Origin: an uncultured Muribaculaceae bacterium
Lineage (GTDB): Bacteria > Bacteroidota > Bacteroidia > Bacteroidales > Muribaculaceae
Length of the DNA stretch: 48,257 bases
Assembly (NCBI GenBank): GCA_910584495.1
Contig: CAJUAR010000013.1
Coordinates: 1 to 48,257 of the forward strand
Direction of reading: 5' to 3'
The translations under genes were made by a program, and so were the position numbers. How positions within the stretch are numbered: the stretch's first letter is position 1; each line of letters starts with the position of its first letter. Positions 1 to 7,187 of this stretch are shown here, in pieces. The notes under the pieces were generated by a model, which saw only the letters and a program-made list of their open reading frames with translations, had not been told where the DNA came from and made no database searches.

Positions 1-49
1 GGACACAAGGATTTTCAGTCCTTTGCTCTACCAACTGAGCTATGGCACC
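1..49 (-). tRNA. tRNA-Phe (GAA), 3' part cut off by the window start
   Basis: Read on the minus strand, the sequence starts GGTGCCA at position 49 as the acceptor arm. It continues with a D-stem GCTC/GAGC and an anticodon stem AAGGA/TCCTT around the loop CTGAAAA, so the anticodon is GAA (phenylalanine). The T arm and the 3' acceptor strand lie outside the window. A consensus promoter sits just upstream. Confidence 0.93.
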
Positions 50-67
50 TTCTTTGCTTTTGCGATG

Positions 68-99
68 CAAAGTTAGGCACTTTTTTTTGATTGAGCAAA
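68..99 (-). promoter_or_regulatory. Bacteroidetes-type promoter of tRNA-Phe
   Basis: On the minus strand TTTG (96-99) is followed after 20 bases by TAACTTTG (68-75). This is an exact match to the Bacteroidetes sigma-A form TTTG-N19-21-TAnnTTTG. Transcription would start about 6-8 bases further on, a short distance before the tRNA 5' end at 49. Confidence 0.8.
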
Positions 100-147
100 T
101 TTTTGGACAACTTTTTTTGATTTTTTTGAACAAAATCAGCGCCCGAA

Positions 148-699
148 TCAGCGAGCAGCTGTAAATGAGCTTGTTACAGCATTCTGATATTGCTGCACAC
201 CAAGGGCAGAAAGTTCGTATGTGCGCATATTGTTTTGGTTGTCGATGGGGAGCTGTATGTGATTTTGGTCGACAATTGTGAAGAGGGTGCGTGTTTCGTT
301 GTCGATGGTGTAGGACCAAGTGGAAGTTTGCGCATTAAAATCGAGGCGTACGGAGCTGCCATCGGTAAGGCTTTCGATGTCGTATCCTTTTCCGTCGCAA
401 CGGACGAGATATTTGCCGTCGCTGCCGTCAATAATTTTGTCGCCTTTTGCCATAGGGTTAGTTCCGCTCCAGAATTCGATGCTGTTAAGGACCAAGATGT
501 CGGCCAATGCAGACACTTCGTAGACAGGAAGTATCCAAAAGGCAAAGAACACGAGCTCGTTAACGAATTTGTTGCCTATAGTCTGGTTCCAGCCCAGCAG
601 GCGGTTAGTTAGACGGAACTGGCCTATGCATGATGTTGCGGTGAGCATAGATGCGCACAGAAGAGCTGCGAGAGCTTTGCGGAAGATTTTTTTTCTCAT
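148..699 (-). CDS. DUF3332 family lipoprotein
   Basis: This 183-residue protein has a lipoprotein signal peptide: a basic start (MRKKIFRK), a hydrophobic stretch and a lipobox ending in Cys24 (ATSC). After the cysteine comes a segment rich in aromatic residues (LLGWNQTIGNKFVNE) and a short hydrophobic segment (FFAFWILPVY) typical of the DUF3332 family, whose function is unknown. The C-terminal half is predicted mostly beta. It is the last gene of the minus-strand run, 25 bases after the mltF-like gene, so it is probably co-transcribed. Family call rests on the N-terminal pattern; role in the cell envelope is inferred. Confidence 0.8.
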   Translation of the reverse strand: MRKKIFRKALAALLCASMLTATSCIGQFRLTNRLLGWNQTIGNKFVNELVFFAFWILPVYEVSALADILVLNSIEFWSGTNPMAKGDKIIDGSDGKYLVRCDGKGYDIESLTDGSSVRLDFNAQTSTWSYTIDNETRTLFTIVDQNHIQLPIDNQNNMRTYELSALGVQQYQNAVTSSFTAAR

Positions 700-724
700 A
701 GAAAATGTTTTAATGATGAATAAA

Positions 725-2107
725 TTAAGCGTTGATAACCCTACGGGCGTGCTCGTAGAAGTCTGTTATTCCTTTGACGTATTTGACGGTTTCGGTTCCA
801 CGGCAATATCCATATTTGACCACTGGATCGTTATAATATTTAGGATTCATTTTCATCAGTATTGCTTTCTCAACGTTATTGTCCCACACCTGAGGGTCGT
901 AGCCATATTTTTTTGCGAGCGCAATGGCATCGTAGACGTGTGCTATGCCAACATTGTAGGCAGCGATGGTGAATTTGATACGTTCTTTATCGTTGGGAAC
1001 AAAAGGTTTCAGGTATCGGTCAAGGTCTTTGATTAGCTGGGTTGCCACACGGACGCTGACATCGGGCTTGACGAGGTCTTTTACGTTTGTTTTATATCCA
1101 CGAGCCGTCGAAGGCATTATCTGCATAAGACCTCTTGCACCCACCCAGGAGCGGGCATTTGGTTTGAAACGGCTTTCTACAAAGGCCTGCGCTGCCATCA
1201 GGCGCCAGTCCCACCCTATTGTGTGGGCATATTTTTTGAAAATGTTATCGTAGTTCGATATATATCCTTTGTCGAAGTCGAATTTGACAGTCGGATGAGA
1301 TTTAGCCTGTTCGAAATATTGCTTGAGGAGTTGTTTGTTTGTTCTTTGTGGTGAAGCCTGGGCAAACCATGCATTTATGGAATCGGCGAGCCATGCCATG
1401 TTCTCAGCCACGGCCCACGACGACCGTTGTTCCAGGCTCACATGCATATCTATGTCCAGATTTGGGAAATATGTGCGGTTTAGAGCTGCGATGTGGCTGT
1501 CCACGACAGTGAGAGGTATTTTGTTTTCTGACACCATCTGGATAAGGTCTTCTGTGATTAGCGAATCAGCATCGACTTCGAATATGTTGATGCCACCGCC
1601 CAACTCCTCGTTGAGGTTGTGCATGCGTCGCAAATATTTACTGTCTTTCTCCACATATACATCCTTGCCTACGAGCTGTGTAATGTCGGATATGACCGGT
1701 CTCCCCTGCTCTTTCTGCTGCACAAGCACTTGACGTGTGAGCATTTCGGGGCCGCATGGCACCACGTATTTAAGGTAGTGCTCTGTGATCGGCACATCAT
1801 AAGCAATAAGGTCGACATTTCCGGAATCGAGCATGTCCATGGCTTGGGACAAGGTGTTGGCCACCTTTAGGTCAAGCACCATTCCTTTCTGGCGTGCAAG
1901 ACTGTCGACAAGTGTATAGTCGTAACCCATGGGTTCATCGCGATATATAAAGTACGATGTTGGCCCATAGAGGGTTACGACTTTCAATGTATCGGGCAGT
2001 TCGTTGTGATTCACCTTCGACGATGCCGTAGAGCAAGAGGACAGCGGAGGGAGTACAGCCGCTGCAATGACAGATGGAGCGATGAGAGACAAAAGCGCTG
2101 GACGCAT
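725..2107 (-). CDS. mltF: MltF-like membrane-bound lytic murein transglycosylase (SBP_bac_3 + SLT domains)
   Basis: The 460-residue protein begins with a lipoprotein signal peptide (lipobox LSSC, Cys25). Residues about 40-255 look like a solute-binding-protein (SBP_bac_3) module, with a GYDYTLVDSLA element near residue 61. Residues about 295-460 are an SLT goose-type lysozyme domain. Its catalytic glutamate is Glu311 in AQAFVESRF, followed by GARGLMQIMPSTA and AAYNVG. This two-domain order is that of MltF, which cleaves peptidoglycan glycan strands to 1,6-anhydro-MurNAc ends and whose first domain binds muropeptides as a regulator. It would act in the periplasm, anchored to the outer membrane. 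The gene sits 32 bases after the PurM-like gene in the same direction. Confidence 0.9.
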   Translation of the reverse strand: MRPALLSLIAPSVIAAAVLPPLSSCSTASSKVNHNELPDTLKVVTLYGPTSYFIYRDEPMGYDYTLVDSLARQKGMVLDLKVANTLSQAMDMLDSGNVDLIAYDVPITEHYLKYVVPCGPEMLTRQVLVQQKEQGRPVISDITQLVGKDVYVEKDSKYLRRMHNLNEELGGGINIFEVDADSLITEDLIQMVSENKIPLTVVDSHIAALNRTYFPNLDIDMHVSLEQRSSWAVAENMAWLADSINAWFAQASPQRTNKQLLKQYFEQAKSHPTVKFDFDKGYISNYDNIFKKYAHTIGWDWRLMAAQAFVESRFKPNARSWVGARGLMQIMPSTARGYKTNVKDLVKPDVSVRVATQLIKDLDRYLKPFVPNDKERIKFTIAAYNVGIAHVYDAIALAKKYGYDPQVWDNNVEKAILMKMNPKYYNDPVVKYGYCRGTETVKYVKGITDFYEHARRVINA

Positions 2108-2139
2108 GGCATGCTTTGTTTTGCTATCGCCGTCGTCCT

Positions 2140-3306
2140 TTAGTAGTCGAATGTTCCCAGGGGCGAGACAATAGTGAGTTTTTTTGTTGAGGCTTCTTCC
2201 ACGCGGCCGATTACTTGAGCTTCAACGTCGAACTGTTTTGCAATGTCGACAATGCCGGGTGCATACTCAGGCTTGCAGTATATTTCCATGCGGTGACCCA
2301 TGTTGAACACCTTGTACATTTCGCGAGCTTCGGTGCCGGATTCGCGGGCAATGAGCTCGAATAGCGGCGGCACGGGGAATAGGTTATCTTTAATAACGTG
2401 GACGTTGCCCACAAAGTTCATCACCTTGGTCTGTGCTCCGCCCGAGCAATGAATCATGCCGTGAATCTGTGGGCGCAGCACGTCGAGGACGGCTTTGATC
2501 ACAGGTGCATAGGTGCGAGTTGGCGACAGCACAAGTTTGCCTGCGCATAGAGGTGCTCCGTCCACCTCGTCGGTGAGTCCTTTGGTGCCGCAGTAGACGA
2601 GTTCCTGAGGCACGCCGTGGTCGTATGTTTCGGGGTATTTCTCGGCAACACTTTTGGAGAAAACGTCGTGACGAGCCGATGTGAGGCCGTTGCTGCCCAT
2701 GCCGCCGTTATATTCGTTTTCATAGGCAGCTTTGCCATATGATGCAAGGCCCACAATCACATCTCCAGCAGCAATGTTGCTGTTGTCAATCACATCGGCC
2801 CGACGCATGCGACATGTTACAGTGCTGTCGACAATGATGGTGCGCACCAAATCGCCTACATCGGCAGTCTCGCCGCCTGTGGAGAATATGTTCACTCCGT
2901 GTTTGCGAAGTTCTTCGAGGAGTTCTTCTGTGCCGTTAATTATGGCGGCGATTACTTCGCCGGGCACCAGTCTCTTGTTGCGACCGATTGTCGACGAAAG
3001 AAGTATGTTGTCGGTTGCGCCTACACACAGCAGGTCATCGATGTTCATAATCAGAGCATCCTGGGCTATGCCTTTCCACACGCCGAGGTCGCCTGTTTCT
3101 TTCCAGTATGCATAGGCGAGGGCCGACTTTGTGCCAGCGCCGTCGGCATGCATAATATTGCACCAATCGTCGTCGCCGCCCAGATAGTCGGGCACTATTT
3201 TGCAGAAGGCACCGGGAAAGAGACCTTTGTCAATGTTTTTGATAGCGTTGTGAACATCCTCTTTGGAGGCAGAAACGCCGCGCATGTCATATCGTCCGCT
3301 TTGCAT
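2140..3306 (-). CDS. purM: AIR synthase (PurM-like) family protein
   Basis: The 388-residue protein matches the AIR synthase family, which converts FGAM to AIR with ATP in purine synthesis. Visible features are an N-terminal ATP-binding half with a GAGTKSALAY segment, DALIMNIDDLLCVGA, and FSTGGETADVGD. A C-terminal half carries HCSGGAQTKV and NMGHRMEIY. I chose the ATG at 3306 because the frame extends further upstream only by running into the antiporter gene; this start leaves a 1-base gap from the antiporter stop. Bacteroidales carry this long PurM-like form; whether it is the sole AIR synthase of the cell cannot be judged from the window. The neighbours are unrelated to purines, which is common for this cluster. 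Confidence 0.88.
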   Translation of the reverse strand: MQSGRYDMRGVSASKEDVHNAIKNIDKGLFPGAFCKIVPDYLGGDDDWCNIMHADGAGTKSALAYAYWKETGDLGVWKGIAQDALIMNIDDLLCVGATDNILLSSTIGRNKRLVPGEVIAAIINGTEELLEELRKHGVNIFSTGGETADVGDLVRTIIVDSTVTCRMRRADVIDNSNIAAGDVIVGLASYGKAAYENEYNGGMGSNGLTSARHDVFSKSVAEKYPETYDHGVPQELVYCGTKGLTDEVDGAPLCAGKLVLSPTRTYAPVIKAVLDVLRPQIHGMIHCSGGAQTKVMNFVGNVHVIKDNLFPVPPLFELIARESGTEAREMYKVFNMGHRMEIYCKPEYAPGIVDIAKQFDVEAQVIGRVEEASTKKLTIVSPLGTFDY

Positions 3307-3307
3307 A

Positions 3308-5503
3308 TTATTTAAGTTTGTTAAGTTCGGAAGGTCGTCCCACCATCCACACAATGTCGCCCGGCTCGAAGACAAGGTCGGGTCGTGAATCGATGTGTTC
3401 GCCGCCACGGTCGACGGCCACAACGAGAGCGTTGTAGGTATCGCGCAGCGATGTCGACTGCGGTGTTTTCGAAATCAGAGGCGATTCGGGGGTGAGAAGT
3501 ATACTGGTTAGTTTGATTTGCGATGGAGCGATGGGGCTGTCTGTTTCCGGCAGCATAGCCTCTATATCGGGAAGGAGGGATTCTATCTGGTCGTCGGTAC
3601 CGATTACACTGATTGTGTCGCCGGGATATAGCCTTGTTCGTCCGTTAGGAATGGGGATGTAGATGTTGCCTCGCTGTATGCCAACGACATTGACCCCGTA
3701 TTTATGGCGAAGATTTGAATCCATCAGTCGCTCGCCCACAAACGGGCTGGCAGTTCCCACTTGCACATATGCCTGATGCAGGTCGTGCACCACGGTGTTT
3801 TTCTTTCCGCTGCGGCGCAATTCGCGCTCGTTGAGATTGTCGAGAAATTTGCTTTCTATGCGACTCATGCTGGTGCGTATTCGACGCGAAAAATACAAGC
3901 CCAGAAGCACGGCCACCGAAATAACAACTCCGAGGCCTGCACGTGTCGAATATATGTCGATAAATGTTCGAACGACAAAAAACAAGGCAATCAGGAATCG
4001 AAAAATCATCATCACCAAACGCGGAATACGTGTCGAAGTATCGGGGATGCCCGGCATATGCGATATGGGAATCATCAGTGCTATCAGGAACGGAGCCATG
4101 ACAAGCAAGGTGACGGCCACTCCAACAAACTTGCTCCAAGCTCCTACGAGCTCGGACAAATATGGCATCAGGTACTGCATGGAGAGCAGATGGATGGCAA
4201 TTAGCACTATTGAATAGAGCACCGTTCGCCATACATAACGCTTGAGAATTTTGCCCCAAGGCCGACCTTCGGCCTCACTTCGGTCTGCCTCCTGCTGGTA
4301 TCGGTTGATGAGGAAATTGAGGCGTCGCGGCAGGTGACGTTCCACATAATCATAGGCCGGCTGCGACAGCTTGATGAAATATGGCGTTGTGAATGTGGTA
4401 ATCACAGACACTGCCACCACAATGGGATAGATTGTCGAATCGAGCACTCCCAGCGACATGCCCAGAGTGGCAATGATAAATGCAAACTCGCCAATCTGGG
4501 TGAGCGAGAATCCCGACTGAATCGCAACTCTCAACGACTGACCTGTTACGAGCATCCCTGTTGTCCCAAAAATAATCATGCCGGAAATCACCACCATCGA
4601 CAACAGAATTACAGGCATCCAGTATGTGGCAAGGATTGCGGGCTGAACCATCATTCCCACAGAAATGAAGAATACGGCGCCGAAAAGGTCTTTGACCGGT
4701 GTCACGACGTGCTCTATCCGTTCGGCATAGGAAGTGCCGGCAAGTACTGAACCCATGACAAAGGCCCCGAGAGCGAGCGAAAAGCCGCAGTAGACGGAGA
4801 ATACGGCCATGCCAAGACACAGGCCCATGCTGACTATCAACAGTGTTTCATTATTGAGATAGTTGCGTATGCGCCCCAGCAGCGAGGGAAGGACATAAAC
4901 CCCGACAAGTATCCATATAATAAGGAAGAAAACAAGTTTTCCGACACTATAGACCAGTTCTGAGCCTTCGACGCTTTTGTTGATTGCAATAGACGACAGC
5001 AACACCATCATCAACACCGCAAAGAGGTCTTCGACAATGAGCACGGCAAGCACCATAGAGGCAAATTTCTTTTGTCTCAAACCCATGTCGGTAAAAGCTT
5101 TGATGATGATGGTGGTGGACGACATCGAAAGCATTCCGCCCAGGAAAAGGCAATTGATGGAATTGTAATGAAGCAGATGCCCCACGGCAAAGCCGGCACA
5201 CATCATTCCTACAACAATAATCAGAGCCGTTACCACAGCCGAGCCGCCCGAATTTAGAAGCTTGCGAAAGCTGAATTCCAAACCGAGAGAGAAAAGAAGA
5301 ACGACAATGCCTATCTGAGCCCAGAAATCGATATTCTCCTCCGACGTTACCGACGGCAGATATTCAAAGTGCGGGCTTGCCAAAAAGCCGGCAACAATAT
5401 ATCCCAGCACCACCGGCTGTTTAATCCATTTGAACAGAACCGTGACAACGGCTCCCATCAGCAAGATGAAAGCAAGATCGGAAATCAGTCCTTCTACATT
5501 CAT
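3308..5503 (-). CDS. CPA2-family cation:proton antiporter (KefB-like) with C-terminal TrkA-C domains
   Basis: The 731-residue protein has an N-terminal sodium/hydrogen exchanger domain (about residues 5-390) with roughly twelve hydrophobic segments. Family landmarks include KQPVVLGYIVAGF, the LLFSLGLEFS segment and GGMLSMSSTTIIIKAF. A second block of about four membrane helices (about 425-560) follows. The cytosolic tail holds two TrkA-C-like ligand domains (about 595-660 and 670-731), seen as IPIPNGRTRLYPGDTISVIG and FEPGDIVWMVGRPSEL. No nucleotide-binding RCK-N domain is evident, unlike classic Kef/Trk. It would exchange K+ or Na+ for protons across the inner membrane. It lies 15 bases after mgtC and 1 base before the PurM-like gene, so it is operonic. 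Exact ion is unknown. Confidence 0.9.
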   Translation of the reverse strand: MNVEGLISDLAFILLMGAVVTVLFKWIKQPVVLGYIVAGFLASPHFEYLPSVTSEENIDFWAQIGIVVLLFSLGLEFSFRKLLNSGGSAVVTALIIVVGMMCAGFAVGHLLHYNSINCLFLGGMLSMSSTTIIIKAFTDMGLRQKKFASMVLAVLIVEDLFAVLMMVLLSSIAINKSVEGSELVYSVGKLVFFLIIWILVGVYVLPSLLGRIRNYLNNETLLIVSMGLCLGMAVFSVYCGFSLALGAFVMGSVLAGTSYAERIEHVVTPVKDLFGAVFFISVGMMVQPAILATYWMPVILLSMVVISGMIIFGTTGMLVTGQSLRVAIQSGFSLTQIGEFAFIIATLGMSLGVLDSTIYPIVVAVSVITTFTTPYFIKLSQPAYDYVERHLPRRLNFLINRYQQEADRSEAEGRPWGKILKRYVWRTVLYSIVLIAIHLLSMQYLMPYLSELVGAWSKFVGVAVTLLVMAPFLIALMIPISHMPGIPDTSTRIPRLVMMIFRFLIALFFVVRTFIDIYSTRAGLGVVISVAVLLGLYFSRRIRTSMSRIESKFLDNLNERELRRSGKKNTVVHDLHQAYVQVGTASPFVGERLMDSNLRHKYGVNVVGIQRGNIYIPIPNGRTRLYPGDTISVIGTDDQIESLLPDIEAMLPETDSPIAPSQIKLTSILLTPESPLISKTPQSTSLRDTYNALVVAVDRGGEHIDSRPDLVFEPGDIVWMVGRPSELNKLK

Positions 5504-5518
5504 GGAATAAACCGTTAT

Positions 5519-6241
5519 TTAAATGCTCAATTGATTGGCAAGGGTTATTGATTTTGTCGGATGCAGGTGCTCAAAGTCTGCGAACAGGCTGATATAATCA
5601 ATGTTATCGCGCAGAAGCACAACGAGGTTAAGGCGAGTCTCCATGCATTCATAGTCGTAGTCCACATAGAAGCTGCTCAGATGGATGTTGTTATTATCGA
5701 GCACACGACGATAGTCTTCAATATTGCGCAGAATATCGGCAGTGCGTATTCTGATGATTCTCGACTGCGAACCACGGCTCAGGCGTTGTTCAATTCTTTC
5801 CAACTGGACAAGGATGAACAGAATGAGCAAGGAGGCTACAATGGACAGCAAGTAAAGTCCCAGCCCCACTGCCATGCCGATTATAGCCACCATCCATATA
5901 CCGGCAGCTGTGGTGAGACCTCGCACCGAACCTTTCATCTGTATGATGGCTCCTGCGCCAAGGAATCCGATGCCTGTGATGACTTGCGCCGCAATACGCC
6001 CGGGGTCGCCGTTTTTGAGGCCCATATATTCCTGTGGCACATAGATGGACAGAAGCATGGCAAGCGTAGCCCCCATTGCAATGAGCGAGAAGGTGCGCAC
6101 GCCGGCCGACTGGCCTTTGAGCTTGCGTTCATAGCCGACCATAGCGCCAAGGAGCATACTCAGAATCAGTTTGTATATCGACCCTATAGTATTGACTTCG
6201 ACGCTTTGGACTGAATCGTATATGTATTCAACAATCTGCAT
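5519..6241 (-). CDS. mgtC: MgtC/SapB family membrane protein
   Basis: The 240-residue protein has about four N-terminal membrane helices carrying the MgtC signature: an acidic/arginine-rich segment GAMVGYERKLKGQSAGVRT, then IGFLGAGAIIQ and GLTTAAGIWMVA. Residues about 150-240 form a cytosolic ACT-like tail (RIIRIRTADILRNIEDY). MgtC proteins act under low magnesium and in intracellular survival by restraining other membrane enzymes such as the F-ATPase; the role in a gut commensal is not known. The start codon overlaps the stop of the coiled-coil gene by one base (TAATG), implying translational coupling. It precedes the ion antiporter, suggesting a shared ion-homeostasis unit (inference). Confidence 0.9.
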   Translation of the reverse strand: MQIVEYIYDSVQSVEVNTIGSIYKLILSMLLGAMVGYERKLKGQSAGVRTFSLIAMGATLAMLLSIYVPQEYMGLKNGDPGRIAAQVITGIGFLGAGAIIQMKGSVRGLTTAAGIWMVAIIGMAVGLGLYLLSIVASLLILFILVQLERIEQRLSRGSQSRIIRIRTADILRNIEDYRRVLDNNNIHLSSFYVDYDYECMETRLNLVVLLRDNIDYISLFADFEHLHPTKSITLANQLSI

Positions 6242-7182
6242 TACCGAAGAGCGACCTTCTGACTTTTGAGGCGGAAGTTGTCGGCAAAAAGTTCGACAGT
6301 ATATTCACCTGCGATAAGCGGTGTGTTGACATCGTAGAACATTGTTACTCCCAGCATTTCCTCGCCTGCATATTCAATATTTTTGCGGGCTGTGAATTCG
6401 AGATCTACATCCTCGAATCGGAAAGTTCCGCCGCTGCCGAGAAGCTGGCCCGAAGGCGAAGTGATGCGCAGATAGATTGTTTTCTCACCAACGGGCGTGC
6501 TGTTGTTTTGAGGAATTGTGAATGTGAGACGCAGCTGAGTGGCTTTCGACACTTTTTTCTGTACCTTACCTTTGCGGTTGAGCCCCACAAGATTAAGGCC
6601 TGTAACATTCAGTTTTTCGGCCAGGGTCATCCTCTCGGCAAGCTGTTCGTTGCGGCGTGTGGTTTCCGACACCTGGCTCGAGAGCTGGTCGTTGCGCCTC
6701 TTGATTTGTTCGTTTTCGGAGCGTAGTTCCTGGTTCTCTTTGTTCAGACGGTCGATTTCTTCCACATAGTGGCGCAGCAAAGCACGCAAGGTTTCTATTT
6801 CCTTGCGGAGGCTTGCAATCTCGGCTGAGCTTTTTCGTTTATGGTTAGAAAGTTCTTGCTGCAGCTTTTCCACTTGCAGACGAGCGGCCTCGTATTTGTC
6901 GTTGAGGTCGCGTTTCACCGAATCGTCGGTGATATATTTGCGCGAGTTTTCAAACTGGGCAAACTCGTTGTTGAGGTCCTCATAGTCTCGTTCGAGGTCG
7001 CGCTGCGCTGTTTCGAGCTGTTGCAGCTCAAGGGCAATTTCTGCTGCTTTTGCCCTGCGCGATGCGCTGACGGTGGCGAATACCAGCCATCCCAAGAGGA
7101 TGGCTCCTAAAAAGATGCTGCCTACGATAAGGAGCTGGCGTCCTTTGTTGTCAGACTGACGCCGTGGTGCTTGCTGGCTCAT
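6241..7182 (-). CDS. Membrane-anchored coiled-coil protein of unknown function
   Basis: This 313-residue protein has a short polar N-terminus and one membrane helix at about residues 18-38 (LLIVGSIFLGAILLGWLVF). A long coiled coil of heptads rich in E, L, Q and R follows from about 42 to 195. The C-terminal domain (about 200-313) looks like an all-beta fold, with segments such as KTIYLRITSPSGQLLG and GEYTVELFADN. I recognise no enzyme motif. It sits 5 bases downstream of clpC and overlaps mgtC by one base. The arrangement, with membrane anchor, rod and beta domain, would fit a structural or adaptor protein projecting from the inner membrane, but that is inference. Orthologues are probably labelled hypothetical. 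Confidence 0.75.
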   Translation of the reverse strand: MSQQAPRRQSDNKGRQLLIVGSIFLGAILLGWLVFATVSASRRAKAAEIALELQQLETAQRDLERDYEDLNNEFAQFENSRKYITDDSVKRDLNDKYEAARLQVEKLQQELSNHKRKSSAEIASLRKEIETLRALLRHYVEEIDRLNKENQELRSENEQIKRRNDQLSSQVSETTRRNEQLAERMTLAEKLNVTGLNLVGLNRKGKVQKKVSKATQLRLTFTIPQNNSTPVGEKTIYLRITSPSGQLLGSGGTFRFEDVDLEFTARKNIEYAGEEMLGVTMFYDVNTPLIAGEYTVELFADNFRLKSQKVALR

Positions 7183-7187
7183 GGGGC